A stretch of 64,000 nucleotides of DNA. It comes from Pseudomonas argentinensis (GTDB lineage: Bacteria; Pseudomonadota; Gammaproteobacteria; Pseudomonadales; Pseudomonadaceae). The stretch's first letter is position 1; the number at the start of each line of letters is the position of its first letter. A program made the translations under genes and the position numbers. Under the pieces are notes generated by a model, which saw only the letters and a program-made list of their open reading frames with translations, did no database searches and was not told the origin of the DNA. Shown here piece after piece: positions 10,247-20,106 of the stretch. Location: assembly GCF_001839655.2 (NCBI RefSeq), contig NZ_CP056087.1, forward strand, positions 4,960,001-5,024,000, read 5' to 3'.

Positions 10247-12294
10247 CCCCCCTGGCGGATCTGCTGCAGCAGCGGTTCGCACTCGTTCGGCTGGTCGCCA
10301 CTCGGGGCCACCAGCGCCACCAGGCCGGCGGCTGGCGCCACCAGCGCGCCCAGAGCCAGCATGCCGGCACCCCGCAAGGCCAGCGGGCCGGCCTTCACGC
10401 CGGGGTTGGGGTTCTTGAAGGTGCCGCGTACGTACAGCGGCGAGCGCAGCGAGAAGATCCGCAGCCCCTTCGATTCGGGGGTAATGGTCAGGTCGAGTTG
10501 CTCAGTGCCGAAATTCACCGTGCCGTCGACGCCGATCAGCGCATTCTCGGTATCGATCACCATCAGTTGCGGGCGCATGACGCCCTGCTTGATGTCCAGG
10601 TTGGCGGCGGCGCAGTTGATTTCCACCTCGTTGTCACCGAACAGCCGGCCGACCAGGTAGTTCCCGACGTTGAGGCCGGCGATCTCCATCAGGTTACGGC
10701 TGACCCGACCGTCGTTGATCAGCAGTTTGACCTGCCCGTTGGCACCGCCCAGCAGGGTCGCCACCGAGTTGCCGGTACCACTGATGGCGGCATCGCCATT
10801 CAATGCGCCGAGGCTGCTCTGCATCACCTCGACATTGGGAAACAGCTGGCGCAGACGGAAATTGCGCGCGCGCAACTGGGCCTGGGCCCTGAGCGGCGCG
10901 GCGCTGCCGTCCAGACGCAGGGTGGAATCCAGCCGGCCACCCGCCACCCCGAAACGTAGCGGCTCCAGGCTGAGCCTGCCGTCATTGAGCACCACATGGG
11001 TAAACAGGTCGGTGAAGGGCAGTTGCTCGCTGTGTACGATGCGCTTGCCCGTGAAGCTGACGTCGGCATCCATGTCGCGCCAGCGCTCGGTGCGAAATTC
11101 CTCGACCGGCAGCGCCTTGTTGGCCGGCTGGACGCTGGTCGCGCCACGCTGCTTCTTCTCGGCGTTGGAGTCGGCGCCGATCAGCGGTGCCAGATCGGCG
11201 AAACGCAGCTGGTCGGACACCAGAGTTCCGGACAGTTTGGGGCGCGGCTTGCGGGCCACGAAGGTGAGGTCCCCATGAATGTCGCTGTCACCGATGCGCC
11301 CGTTGAACTTCTCGTAGCGAAACAGCGGGCCGTCCGGGTCCTGCAGCTGGGCGATCAATCGCCCGTCAGTGGAGTAGGCCGGGGTATCCGGTAACGTCAC
11401 GCCAGTCAGCGGATACAGGTTGCCGAGGCTGACGCCCGACAGACGCAGGCGCAGGTCCAGGGCGCCCAGGTTCTTCGGGTCGGTCAGGGTGCCGGCCACC
11501 TGCACCCGGGTGGTGCCGGCGCGCACATCGGCCTGTACGGGAAATGGCAAGCGGGCGTCCTGCAGGGCCAGCAAGCCGCCGATACGACCGCTGCCGCTGA
11601 GCGCCTGCTCCTTGTAACGCCCCTTGGCCTGCCAGGCAAAGGCGTAATCCTGGGGCTGGGCAGCACCCTCGTCCGTCTGGCTGGCGGACTTGCCGACGAT
11701 CTCGGCAAAGGCGATGGGCTCGCCGAGCGGCTCGACCTGCAGGTTCACGCTGGCCTGGGAAACCTGATCGTCGACACTGACCCGGGCCTTGTCGAAGCCG
11801 ATGGTGCCGATGTCCATCACCCAGGGCGAGGCCGGTTCCTCTTCCGGCTGCTCTTGCTTGCCGAGATCGAAGGTCCAGTTGGCCCGCCCGTCGGCCAACC
11901 GCTCCAGGGCGGCGTCGGCGCCGGTCAGATGAATGCGCGGGATGGACAGGGTCTTCCACAGCAGCGGCACTGGCGACAGGCTGGCCTCGACACGCTCCAG
12001 GTAAACGAACTGCTCGCCCTTGGCCCACTCGGGATTGCCCAGGCTAAGCTGCTCGGCGGAAACATGGGGCCAGGGCATCCAGGCACGCAGGCCAGGCTCG
12101 TCGGGCTCGCGCTGCCAGGCGACGGCCAGATTGCCCTCGATCACGAAGGGCCGATTGAGTGCTTCGGAAACCCGCGCATTGATGGTCGGCTTGAGCAGGT
12201 TCCAATCGAAAAGCACCAGAAACAGCATCAGCGCTGCAATCAACAGCAGAAGACTGGCAAGGCACCAGCCAAGTATCTTGCGAAGGCGCATCAT
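10243..12294 (-). CDS. AsmA-family protein
   Basis: About 683 residues starting MMRLRKILGWCLAS. One N-terminal transmembrane helix (about 8-32) precedes a long periplasmic region; AsmA homology is strongest near the N-terminus (WNLLKPTINARVSEALNRPFVIEGNLAV) and in the C-terminal AsmA_2 repeat region (RLFGDNEVEINCAAANLDIKQG). AsmA-like proteins are bridge-type lipid-transport proteins implicated in outer-membrane phospholipid homeostasis. Two adjacent ATGs (12294, 12291) are possible starts; a TTG at 12327 is less likely because it lacks a ribosome site. The gene is convergent with fruR. Confidence 0.87.
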   Translation of the reverse strand: MMRLRKILGWCLASLLLLIAALMLFLVLFDWNLLKPTINARVSEALNRPFVIEGNLAVAWQREPDEPGLRAWMPWPHVSAEQLSLGNPEWAKGEQFVYLERVEASLSPVPLLWKTLSIPRIHLTGADAALERLADGRANWTFDLGKQEQPEEEPASPWVMDIGTIGFDKARVSVDDQVSQASVNLQVEPLGEPIAFAEIVGKSASQTDEGAAQPQDYAFAWQAKGRYKEQALSGSGRIGGLLALQDARLPFPVQADVRAGTTRVQVAGTLTDPKNLGALDLRLRLSGVSLGNLYPLTGVTLPDTPAYSTDGRLIAQLQDPDGPLFRYEKFNGRIGDSDIHGDLTFVARKPRPKLSGTLVSDQLRFADLAPLIGADSNAEKKQRGATSVQPANKALPVEEFRTERWRDMDADVSFTGKRIVHSEQLPFTDLFTHVVLNDGRLSLEPLRFGVAGGRLDSTLRLDGSAAPLRAQAQLRARNFRLRQLFPNVEVMQSSLGALNGDAAISGTGNSVATLLGGANGQVKLLINDGRVSRNLMEIAGLNVGNYLVGRLFGDNEVEINCAAANLDIKQGVMRPQLMVIDTENALIGVDGTVNFGTEQLDLTITPESKGLRIFSLRSPLYVRGTFKNPNPGVKAGPLALRGAGMLALGALVAPAAGLVALVAPSGDQPNECEPLLQQIRQGG

Positions 12295-12436
12295 GCGGCG
12301 GCCCCTTTTTATCAGCGATCCCCACAACCGCCGTCCCTGATCGTTCGACTGGCCAATGCCAGGAATGACTCACAGAATGTTGTCACGCAGGTGTACAAAC
12401 CTGCCGTTCATACAACCTCGACACCGGGCAGGCACC

Positions 12437-13219
12437 ATGCAACTGATCGACACCCACACCCATCTCGACTTCCCAGACTTCGACGCGGACCGCCCCCAGG
12501 TGCTGGCCGCCGCTCGCGCCCTCGGCATCGAAAAGCTGGTGATACTGGGCGTCGAGCACGGCAACTGGCAGCGCCTGTGGGATCAGGTGCTGGTGCACGA
12601 GGGGCTGTACGCCGCCTTTGGCCTGCATCCGGTGTATCTGGACAGCCATCGGCCATACCACCTGCATGCACTGGAACAATGGCTGGAGAAGCTGCAGGGT
12701 CATGAGAAGCTGTGTGCGGTGGGCGAATTCGGGCTGGATTACTACCTGCCGGAGCTGGATCGGCAGCGCCAGCAGGTGCTCTTCGAGGCGCAGCTGGTAC
12801 TTGCCCAGCGCCTCGAATTGCCCGTGCTGCTGCACGTGCGGCGCGCCCATGCCCAGGTGATCGCCACCCTCAAACGCTTCAAGCTGCAGCGGGCCGGCAT
12901 CATCCACGCCTTCGCCGGCAGCTACGAGGAAGCCCGGGAATACATGAAACTGGGTTTCAGGCTGGGATTGGGCGGCGCAGCCACCTGGCCCCAGGCCAAG
13001 CGCCTGCGCCAGGTCGTGCCGCGTCTGCCGCTCGACGCCGTGGTGCTGGAAACCGACTCACCGGACATGGCGCCGGCGACCCATCCCAACATCCGTAACA
13101 GCCCGGTGCACCTGCTGGCGATCTGCCGTGAGCTGGCCACACTGTTGGCGGTGGAGCCAGAGGTGCTGGCCGCCGCCAGCAGCCGCAATGCGGCAGCACT
13201 GTTCGGCTGGCTGGATTAG
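12437..13219 (+). CDS. TatD-family metal-dependent hydrolase
   Basis: 260 residues. Metal ligands of the TatD amidohydrolase barrel are present: HTHLDF at residues 6-11, GEFGLDYY, histidines in LLHVRRAHA and IHAFAG, and ETDSPDM near the C-terminus. Family members are Mg-dependent 3'-5' exonucleases or D-aminoacyl-tRNA deacylase-like enzymes; the precise substrate here is unknown. The ATG at 12437 opens directly into the conserved barrel strand, so the upstream in-frame extension is rejected. The stop overlaps convergent ampE by 4 bases. Confidence 0.9.
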   Translation: MQLIDTHTHLDFPDFDADRPQVLAAARALGIEKLVILGVEHGNWQRLWDQVLVHEGLYAAFGLHPVYLDSHRPYHLHALEQWLEKLQGHEKLCAVGEFGLDYYLPELDRQRQQVLFEAQLVLAQRLELPVLLHVRRAHAQVIATLKRFKLQRAGIIHAFAGSYEEAREYMKLGFRLGLGGAATWPQAKRLRQVVPRLPLDAVVLETDSPDMAPATHPNIRNSPVHLLAICRELATLLAVEPEVLAAASSRNAAALFGWLD

Positions 13220-14052
13220 AAGAACAACGTCCACAGTGCGATAGCGGCGTACCAGAGGATGGCCGCGCGCACCAGCAACTGCCACAGGCCGTCCAGCGTC
13301 GTCACGCCCGCCTCGCCGAGCACCGGTTCCGGCGTTTCGGCAGCGGCACGCGCCGCGCCGACTGCCAGTTGCGCAGCCGAGATGTCCCAGCTCAGCACTT
13401 CGTGCAACAGCGCGCGGCTGACCGCGATGAAATTGCCGACCAGCGCGAAGCTGGCTGCCAACACCCGCACCGGCAACCAGTCGAAGGCATGCCGTAGCTG
13501 GCCGGCGCGCTCGCGCAGTGCCTCGGACTGACCGTTCTCGACGATCAACGCCAGCAAGCGATAGGCCAGCGCGGCGAGCGGCCCCAGCAGCACATACCAG
13601 AAGATCACCGCGAAAAAGCTCTGATAGGCCTGCCAGACCAGGTAGGTCTGCACGTTCGGCAGCAGCGTCGCTTCACCGTCGGCCTGCACGCCCAGGTCGC
13701 GCTGGGCGACCAGGTAGGCCGCTTCGCCATCGCCGCGCCGCCAGCTGTCGCGAAACGGCCCGAGTGCCGCCAGCACATCGCCCCGGCCCAGGCTGTAGAT
13801 CACCACCAGCAGATGGATCGGCAACAGCAACCAGCCGTACGCCAGGGGCGCCAGCAATTTAAGGACCGCCGCCAGAATCAGCAGCGGCACACCCACCAGC
13901 AGCGCGATGGCCAGCCAGGGCGAATCGCTGGTGGTACCGCCGCGCTCCATTCGCGCCAGGGCACGCAGCCAGGGTTCATCCTGCTGGATACGCTGACGCC
14001 AGGCGGAAAACTTCTCCACCCACAGCACCAGCAGCAACACCAGGAAACTCAT
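13216..14052 (-). CDS. ampE: AmpE, inner-membrane regulatory protein
   Basis: 278 residues with four or five hydrophobic segments, including the N-terminal MSFLVLLLVLWVE and the helix FFAVIFWYVLLGPLAALAYRLL. It follows ampD with a 4-base ATGA overlap, the usual ampDE organisation. AmpE resembles CobD-like membrane proteins and has been proposed to sense or assist in beta-lactamase induction; its biochemical activity is not settled. No ampC or ampR is in the window. Confidence 0.9.
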   Translation of the reverse strand: MSFLVLLLVLWVEKFSAWRQRIQQDEPWLRALARMERGGTTSDSPWLAIALLVGVPLLILAAVLKLLAPLAYGWLLLPIHLLVVIYSLGRGDVLAALGPFRDSWRRGDGEAAYLVAQRDLGVQADGEATLLPNVQTYLVWQAYQSFFAVIFWYVLLGPLAALAYRLLALIVENGQSEALRERAGQLRHAFDWLPVRVLAASFALVGNFIAVSRALLHEVLSWDISAAQLAVGAARAAAETPEPVLGEAGVTTLDGLWQLLVRAAILWYAAIALWTLFF

Positions 14053-14612
14053 GATGCCTCCTTATCAGTCATCAGTGACGAGCGCAGCCGCGCCCAGTCG
14101 AATGCCGGCCCGGGGTCGGTCTTGCGGCCCGGGGCGATATCGCTGTGCCCACAGATGCGCGCCAGGGTGATGGCCGGATAGGCCGCCTGCAGCGCTTGCG
14201 TCAGCTGCGTCAGGGCAGCGTACTGCGCGTCCGTGAACGGTAGATGATCCGTGCCTTCGAGCTCGATGCCCAGCGAAAAATCGTTGCAGTTCTCGCGCCC
14301 CTCGAAGCAGGACACACCGGCGTGCCAGGCCCGATCCAGGCAGGATACGAATTGCACCAGGGTGCCGTCGCGCTCGATCAGAAAGTGCGCTGACACCGTC
14401 ATGCTGGCGATCTCCGCGAAGTAGGGGTGCGCCTCAGCCTGCAGCCGGTTGGTGAAGAACGCCTGCACCTGGCCGGTACCGAACTGACCCGGCGGCAGGC
14501 TGATGTTGTGAATGACCAGCAGGGAAATCTCGCCCTGCGGACGTTCGTTGAAGTTGGGCGAAGGACAGTGCTGAATCCCCTGATACCAGCCGTCTTCGAG
14601 TGGCTTGCGCAT
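14049..14612 (-). CDS. ampD: AmpD, 1,6-anhydro-N-acetylmuramyl-L-alanine amidase
   Basis: 187 residues, cytosolic (no signal peptide). It cleaves the stem peptide from anhydro-muropeptides during peptidoglycan recycling, and its loss derepresses AmpC in relatives. Zinc ligands of the amidase_2 fold are visible: His35 in LLVIHNIS, and the C-terminal GHSDIAPGRKTDPG segment with the second His and the Asp. The ATG at 14612 has GAGGAG 5 bases upstream. It is first in the ampD-ampE pair. MurU and AmgK, also recycling enzymes, lie at 50.8-52.5 kb. Confidence 0.95.
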   Translation of the reverse strand: MRKPLEDGWYQGIQHCPSPNFNERPQGEISLLVIHNISLPPGQFGTGQVQAFFTNRLQAEAHPYFAEIASMTVSAHFLIERDGTLVQFVSCLDRAWHAGVSCFEGRENCNDFSLGIELEGTDHLPFTDAQYAALTQLTQALQAAYPAITLARICGHSDIAPGRKTDPGPAFDWARLRSSLMTDKEAS

Positions 14613-14689
14613 AGGTGCTCCTCGAACGAGCGCACACTCTAGGGGCTGTCGACGTTTCAGCGCAAGCCGCGTTGCAGCGACCACAACGA

Positions 14690-14713
14690 CTCACGGCCCT
14701 GGCGGGCCGTGAG
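14690..14713. terminator. Intrinsic terminator after the DUF1631 gene
   Basis: CTCACGGCCC and GGGCCGTGAG form a 10-bp perfect stem with a TGGC loop in the short gap between the DUF1631 stop and the ampD start on the same strand. A weak T-rich flank follows only on the plus strand. Confidence 0.6.
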
Positions 14714-14743
14714 AAAATAACGGGTCAAACGAGCAACCGGGGT

Positions 14744-17041
14744 TCAGGCGCCCTTGAGACGCCGCAGGTTGCCGATCACCGACTCCAGGGCGCGGTCGAA
14801 CAGCAGCGCATCGTCGAGCAGCCGCACCGCGTTGCGGCGGAACTCCACGGCCAGGCCCATGCGGGTCTTCTCGAGCACCTTCATGCCGGTACGGTTGACG
14901 AAGATGTACTTGCCGGTCGGCTTGATGATCGCCGCCAGTTTGCAGCGCAGCTTGTGCTCGTCGTCTTCCTGGAATTCGACCCAGCTGCCGACCCGCAAGC
15001 TATCGACGTGCAGCAGCGATTCATCGTCGTCGGCCAGGACCGGCTCGTCTTGCGGCTCGCTGCGCGGCTGACCCGGCGCTTCGAGCACGATCTCCTCAAC
15101 GATCTCGACCATCGCCGATATGCCGCCGTCCTCTTCCGGTTGCAGGTCCAGCAATGGCAGCTCGATACCGACGGCAGAAAGCGCCGAGCGCTGCACTTCA
15201 TCGGACTCGGTCGGCGCAGCGCGCTCGACGTCGGGGATGGCGCGCTTGAAGCGCTGAAAGGCCTGCACGTGGAGGGCTTCGAGCTGGCTGAAGAATTCAC
15301 TGGTGGAGAACGGGTCGAACGCCGCGCTGGCCATGCCTTCGCGCAGCGCCTTGAGCAGGCCGGGCACCAGTTCCAGCAGGCGCAGGCGCGCCTCCGGATT
15401 GTCGTGGGGTTCCACGCTCCAGATCAGCTCGTCCATGGTGGCGAGGGTGCTCTGCCACTGCTCGGAGCCGGTACCGTGCTTGAGGCAGGTCAGCATCATG
15501 ACCTTGCTCCAGGCCTCGCGCAGCAGACGCACCACCACCTCGGGCAGGGTCTTGCCGAGCAGGCGATCGTTCAGTGCCTGCTCCACTTCGCGGCGCGCCA
15601 TCTCGGCGCGTGCACTGCCCTCTTCGGCGTCGCGAGTGCGCTGTTCGAGCAACTCGCTGCGGCGGCGTTCGTCACCGGTGAACGCCAGGAAATCGGCCAG
15701 CAACTCGGAGAAGATCGCCGGATCATCGGTGAAATCGTTGAGCAGACGCCCCACGACCTGCTCGATCTTCTGATAGAGGCTGTCGCGCTGATTGCTGTCG
15801 TGGTCACCCCAGCCAAGCGCGGCGGTGGCGATCTCGTTGAGCAGACGGCGCGCCGGGTGGCTGCCGCGGCTGAAGAAAGTCTTGTCGAGCACCGCGACCT
15901 TGAGCATGGGGATCTGCAGGCGGGCAATCAGCGCCTTCAGCGAATCCGGCAGGCTGCGGTCGTCGAGGATGAACTCGAACAGCATCGACACCAGGTTGAT
16001 GACGTCTTCATCGACCTCGCCCACCACCCGCACACGGCCGCTCTTGGCGCTGGCGCGGGTCAGCAGGTGCTCGAGCTGAGCACGCAGGTCGACATCCGTG
16101 GGCGCCTGGATCGGCGCACGCTGCTGCAGATGGGAGAGCAGACGCATCAGGTCGTTGGTGGAAATCGGCATCGCATTGGCCGGCGCCTGGCGCCGCGGCG
16201 CCACGCCCTCACGGGTTTGCGACAGCAACTCCTGCAGCGCGCCGAACACCTCGCGCACCTCGTCGTCGACGAACCCGGCAGAGCGCTCGAAACCATCCAC
16301 CGGATCACTGCGCTCGGGGCGGCCATGGGCGGATGCGCGGCGGGCCGCCACGGCCTTCAGCTCCGGCAACACGCCGGCTTCGATCAGCACCCCATTGGAG
16401 TCGCTGTACAACTGGTCGAGGCCACTGAGCACGTACTTCTCGAACAGTTTGAGGATGATCAGCTTGACCTTGATTTCCACGCCCAGACCGCTGCAGGACT
16501 CGAGGAACAGCTCGCTGAGCGAGACCGGGCCGAGGGGGTTGGACTTGTCGTCGAGCTTCTTGCTGACAATGGCATTCAGCCGCGTGGTCAGGTGAGTGAG
16601 CGCCACCTGGTCACGGCTCAGTACCTTGGCGATCATCGAGTCCAGCGCGACGGTTTCTTCCAGCTCGTCGTTCTGCACCAGAGACAGGCTGTCGAAGGAT
16701 ACGGCATCCAGGGTCGGCGTCTTGCCGACCACGTGCTGGTTCAGGCTGGCGAAGGACTCGAAGACCCGTTGCAGGAAACCGCGCTCGATGCCCTTGCGCT
16801 TGAGGCGCAGGTCGCGCATGGCTTCGAAAAAGGCGTTTTGCTCGGCATTGCTGGTGGCGCGATCCGCCATGTCGAACAGGGTGTCGTCGGCATTGTCGAA
16901 CAATGCCTGCAACGCCTGCTTGAGCTGGGTGGCAGCACGGTCGCGAACCTGAATGAGCGATGCAGGCAACCTGGCGGCCGCCGGGTGGGCCGTTTCAGGA
17001 ACCATCTTGTTCAGATGCACTACGTTGGCATCGGTCTTCAT
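14744..17041 (-). CDS. DUF1631 domain-containing protein
   Basis: 765 residues, mostly alpha-helical and charged, with no signal peptide or membrane helix. The whole length matches what I know as DUF1631, including segments such as GILWxxE-like ATMDELIWSVEPHDNPEARLR and a C-terminal WVEFQEDDEHKLRCKLAAII PilZ-like barrel. The C-terminal region therefore may bind a nucleotide second messenger, but the PilZ RxxxR motif is not obvious. The ATG at 17041 has GCAGGAG upstream. It is divergent from nadC, as in P. aeruginosa. Function unknown. Confidence 0.85.
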   Translation of the reverse strand: MKTDANVVHLNKMVPETAHPAAARLPASLIQVRDRAATQLKQALQALFDNADDTLFDMADRATSNAEQNAFFEAMRDLRLKRKGIERGFLQRVFESFASLNQHVVGKTPTLDAVSFDSLSLVQNDELEETVALDSMIAKVLSRDQVALTHLTTRLNAIVSKKLDDKSNPLGPVSLSELFLESCSGLGVEIKVKLIILKLFEKYVLSGLDQLYSDSNGVLIEAGVLPELKAVAARRASAHGRPERSDPVDGFERSAGFVDDEVREVFGALQELLSQTREGVAPRRQAPANAMPISTNDLMRLLSHLQQRAPIQAPTDVDLRAQLEHLLTRASAKSGRVRVVGEVDEDVINLVSMLFEFILDDRSLPDSLKALIARLQIPMLKVAVLDKTFFSRGSHPARRLLNEIATAALGWGDHDSNQRDSLYQKIEQVVGRLLNDFTDDPAIFSELLADFLAFTGDERRRSELLEQRTRDAEEGSARAEMARREVEQALNDRLLGKTLPEVVVRLLREAWSKVMMLTCLKHGTGSEQWQSTLATMDELIWSVEPHDNPEARLRLLELVPGLLKALREGMASAAFDPFSTSEFFSQLEALHVQAFQRFKRAIPDVERAAPTESDEVQRSALSAVGIELPLLDLQPEEDGGISAMVEIVEEIVLEAPGQPRSEPQDEPVLADDDESLLHVDSLRVGSWVEFQEDDEHKLRCKLAAIIKPTGKYIFVNRTGMKVLEKTRMGLAVEFRRNAVRLLDDALLFDRALESVIGNLRRLKGA

Positions 17042-17331
17042 CAGGATCTCCTGCGCAGAGCGCTGGCGAAGCAAACTGAAACAGGAATGCGAGCACCGCT
17101 TCAACGTCAAGAGTATGACGTCAACACTTCTGTATTAAAACATATCGGATTGCTACAGGAGATGCCAAAGCTATTTCCTGCAGATATGAAATGCATCACA
17201 GCCCACCCGACGGGCTGCCGGCGAACTGCCCATGTGACCGATCGTTACAGGCAGGGTTCATTTTTACCCGATGAACGTAACAGTGGCAGTCGCAGCCCTT
17301 ATACTCGCCGCCTCAGCCAATCGGAGGCGCC

Positions 17332-18180
17332 ATGCCGAATTTACTGCTCGCCGAGCTTCGTGCCGAAATCGAGGCCAATGTCCGCCGCAGCCTGCGCGAA
17401 GACATTGGCAGTGGGGACATCACCGCCCAGCTGATTCCCGAGTCGCGCCTGGCCAATGCTAGCGTGATCACCCGTGACGGCGCGGTGATCTGCGGCACAG
17501 CCTGGGTCGATGAGGTGTTTCGCCAGCTCGATGCCCGGGTCGCCGTGCACTGGCAGGTGCAGGATGGGCAGCGGGCCGAACCCAACCAGGCGCTCTTCCA
17601 CCTCGAGGGGCCGGCGCGCGCACTGCTCAGTGGTGAGCGCACGGCGCTGAATTTCCTGCAGACGCTGTCGGCTGTCGCCACACGCTGCCAGCACTACGCC
17701 GATCTGGTCGAAGGCACCGCGGTGAAGCTGCTCGACACCCGCAAGACCCTGCCCGGCCTGCGCCTGGCGCAGAAATATGCGGTCACCCAGGGCGGCTGCC
17801 ACAATCACCGCATTGGCTTGTTCGACGCCTTCCTTATCAAGGAAAACCATATCGCGGCCTGCGGCGGGATCGCGGCAGCGGTGGCGAGCGCACGGACCAT
17901 CGCGCCGGGCAAACCGGTCGAGGTGGAGGTGGAAAGCCTGGACGAACTGCAGCAGGCCCTCGCCGCCGGTGCCGATATCGTCATGCTCGACGAGCTGTCG
18001 CTGGACGACATGCGCCGCGCGGTGGCCCTCACCGCAGGCCGCGCCAAGCTGGAGGCTTCGGGCGGGATCGACGACAGCACCCTGCGCGGCATCGCCGAGA
18101 CCGGCGTGGACTACATTTCCATCGGCACCCTGACCAAGGACGTCAAGGCGGTGGACCTGTCCATGCGCCTGTCGCTGTAA
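17332..18180 (+). CDS. nadC: Nicotinate-nucleotide pyrophosphorylase (quinolinate phosphoribosyltransferase)
   Basis: 282 residues. Converts quinolinate and PRPP to nicotinate mononucleotide in de novo NAD synthesis. The family core is seen in order: [11 protein letters not shown] near the N-terminus, [17 protein letters not shown] (substrate-binding Arg/Lys), [28 protein letters not shown], and the C-terminal [11 protein letters not shown] and [16 protein letters not shown]. The 290-base region upstream (17042-17331) is non-coding and shared with the divergent DUF1631 gene; TATACT near 17300 could be its -10. Ends at a strong bidirectional terminator. Confidence 0.95.
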   Translation: MPNLLLAELRAEIEANVRRSLREDIGSGDITAQLIPESRLANASVITRDGAVICGTAWVDEVFRQLDARVAVHWQVQDGQRAEPNQALFHLEGPARALLSGERTALNFLQTLSAVATRCQHYADLVEGTAVKLLDTRKTLPGLRLAQKYAVTQGGCHNHRIGLFDAFLIKENHIAACGGIAAAVASARTIAPGKPVEVEVESLDELQQALAAGADIVMLDELSLDDMRRAVALTAGRAKLEASGGIDDSTLRGIAETGVDYISIGTLTKDVKAVDLSMRLSL

Positions 18181-18195
18181 CCATCACAGCGAATG

Positions 18196-18225
18196 AAAAA
18201 CGGCGCCTCGAGGGCGCCGTTTTTT
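18196..18225. terminator. Bidirectional intrinsic terminator, nadC/trpC
   Basis: A-tract, CGGCGCC, 5-base loop, GGCGCCG, T-tract: symmetric, so it should stop transcription from both nadC and the trpGDC operon. Confidence 0.92.
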
Positions 18226-18226
18226 A

Positions 18227-19063
18227 TCAGTCCACGTCCGGGCTGCCGAGCAGCCGCTTGCGTTCGGGAAAGAACAGGCGCTCCAGCTCGGAGCCCGGGT
18301 TCTCGGCGCGCATGAAGGCTTCGCCGACCAGGAAGGCATACACCTCGCTGATCTCCATCAGCTCCACATCGGCGCGGTTGAGGATGCCACTCTCGGTGAC
18401 CACCAGGCGATCACGGGGGATGCGCGGCAGCAGGTCGAGGGTGGTTTCCAAACTGACCTCGAAGGTGTGCAGGTTGCGGTTGTTCACGCCCACCAGCGGC
18501 GTATCGAGCACATTGAGTGCACGCTCGAGCTCGTCGCCGTCATGCACTTCCACCAGCACATCGAGGTCGAATGCCTTGGCGGTCGCTGCCAGCTCGCCCA
18601 TCTGCACATCGGACAACGCGGAGACGATCAGCAGCACGCAGTCGGCGCCCAGCGCCCGGGCCTCGACGATCTGGTAAGGGTCGATCATGAAATCCTTGCG
18701 GATCACCGGCAACGAGCAGGCGCTGCGGGCTTGCTGCAGGTAGCGGTCGGCGCCCTGGAAGAAATCGATATCGGTAAGAATCGACAGGCAGGTGGCGCCG
18801 CCCTCCTCATAACTGCGGGCAAGGTCCGCCGGCACGAAGTTCTCGCGCAGCACGCCCTTGCTCGGTGACGCCTTCTTGATCTCGGCGATCACCGCCGGCT
18901 GTTTGCTCTTGGCCTGCTCGATCAGCGCATTGGCGAAACCACGTACCGGGTCGGCAGCACGGGCGTCGCGCTCGACCTCGGCCAGGCTGACCACGGCGCG
19001 ACGGGCCGCCACTTCTTCGGCCTTGCGGGCAAGGATGTTTTCCAGAACGGTGGGAATGCTCAC
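18227..19063 (-). CDS. trpC: Indole-3-glycerol-phosphate synthase
   Basis: 278 residues forming a TIM barrel that closes the indole ring of CdRP in tryptophan synthesis. Conserved segments: IKKASPSKG (catalytic Lys), [30 protein letters not shown] (catalytic Lys), [21 protein letters not shown] and VTESGI. It is monofunctional, without a fused TrpF. Its start overlaps the trpD stop by 4 bases. Last gene of the trpGDC operon. Confidence 0.96.
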   Translation of the reverse strand: MSIPTVLENILARKAEEVAARRAVVSLAEVERDARAADPVRGFANALIEQAKSKQPAVIAEIKKASPSKGVLRENFVPADLARSYEEGGATCLSILTDIDFFQGADRYLQQARSACSLPVIRKDFMIDPYQIVEARALGADCVLLIVSALSDVQMGELAATAKAFDLDVLVEVHDGDELERALNVLDTPLVGVNNRNLHTFEVSLETTLDLLPRIPRDRLVVTESGILNRADVELMEISEVYAFLVGEAFMRAENPGSELERLFFPERKRLLGSPDVD

Positions 19064-20106
19064 CCTTCATTCTCCTGTTTGAATACCGCGGTAAAGGACA
19101 CCAGCTCTTCCATCTTTTCCCGAGCCAGGCCGGTGTGCAGGGCGTCGTGGGCCAGGCTCATGCCGTCATGCAGGGTGTCGGCGTGATCGGCCGCATAGAG
19201 CGCCGCGCCGGCATTGAGCACGATGATCTCGGCGGCCTTCTGGCCGGCCTCGCTCTTGCGGCGGCCCAAGGCATCGCGAATCAGTTCCAGGGACTGCTCG
19301 GCGCCCTCGACGGTCAGGCCGATCAGGCTCTGGCTCTTGATGCCGAAATCCTCGGGCTGGATGCGATACTCGCTGACCACGCCACTCTTCAGCTCGGCGA
19401 CGAAGGTCGGCGCCGCCAGGCTGATCTCGTCGAGACCGTCCTGGGCGTGCACCACCAGCACGTGTTCGCTGCCCAGGCGCTGCAGCACCTCGGCCATCGG
19501 CCGGCACAATGCCTGGCTGAACACGCCGACCACCTGGTGTCTGGCGCCGGCCGGATTGGTCATCGGCCCGAGCATGTTGAACAGCGTGCGCAAACCCAGC
19601 TCGCGACGCGGGCCGATGGCATGCTTCATGGCGCCATGGTGGGACGGGGCGAACATGAAGCCGACGCCGACGGTCTCTACGCAGCGCGCCACCTGCACCG
19701 GAGTGAGCCCCAGGTAGATACCGGCAGCTTCGAGCAGGTCGGCGCTGCCGCTCTTGCCCGACACCGCGCGGTTGCCGTGCTTGGCCACCTTGCCGCCCGC
19801 TGCCGCGACGACGAAGGCCGCGGCGGTGGAGACGTTGAAGATGTTCATACCGTCGCCACCGGTGCCGCAGGTGTCCACCAGGCGCTCGGCGGCGATCTCC
19901 ACCGGCGAGGCAAGTTCGCGCATCACGCTGGCGGCGCCGACGATCTCGTCGATGGTTTCGCTCTTCATGCGCATGCCCATCAGGAACGCGCCGATCTGCG
20001 CGTCGGTGCACTGGCCGGTCATGATTTCGCGCATCACATCGCGCATTTCCTCGGTGCTCAGGTCGAGCTGGGCGACGATGCGGTTGAGGGCTTCCTTGAT
20101 GTTCAT
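19060..20106 (-). CDS. trpD: Anthranilate phosphoribosyltransferase
   Basis: 348 residues. Transfers the phosphoribosyl group from PRPP to anthranilate. The glycine-rich PRPP loop DTCGTGGDG and the [19 protein letters not shown] segment are intact, as is the SHHGAMKHA anthranilate-binding region. Four-base overlaps with trpG upstream and trpC downstream show tight translational coupling. Confidence 0.96.
   Translation of the reverse strand: MNIKEALNRIVAQLDLSTEEMRDVMREIMTGQCTDAQIGAFLMGMRMKSETIDEIVGAASVMRELASPVEIAAERLVDTCGTGGDGMNIFNVSTAAAFVVAAAGGKVAKHGNRAVSGKSGSADLLEAAGIYLGLTPVQVARCVETVGVGFMFAPSHHGAMKHAIGPRRELGLRTLFNMLGPMTNPAGARHQVVGVFSQALCRPMAEVLQRLGSEHVLVVHAQDGLDEISLAAPTFVAELKSGVVSEYRIQPEDFGIKSQSLIGLTVEGAEQSLELIRDALGRRKSEAGQKAAEIIVLNAGAALYAADHADTLHDGMSLAHDALHTGLAREKMEELVSFTAVFKQENEG

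Noticed and set aside
14615..17434. Very long plus-strand open frame (over 900 codons) opposite the DUF1631 gene
   Set aside because: It is antisense to a conserved gene in GC-rich DNA, has Gln/His/Arg-rich composition typical of antisense frames, and no recognisable domain.
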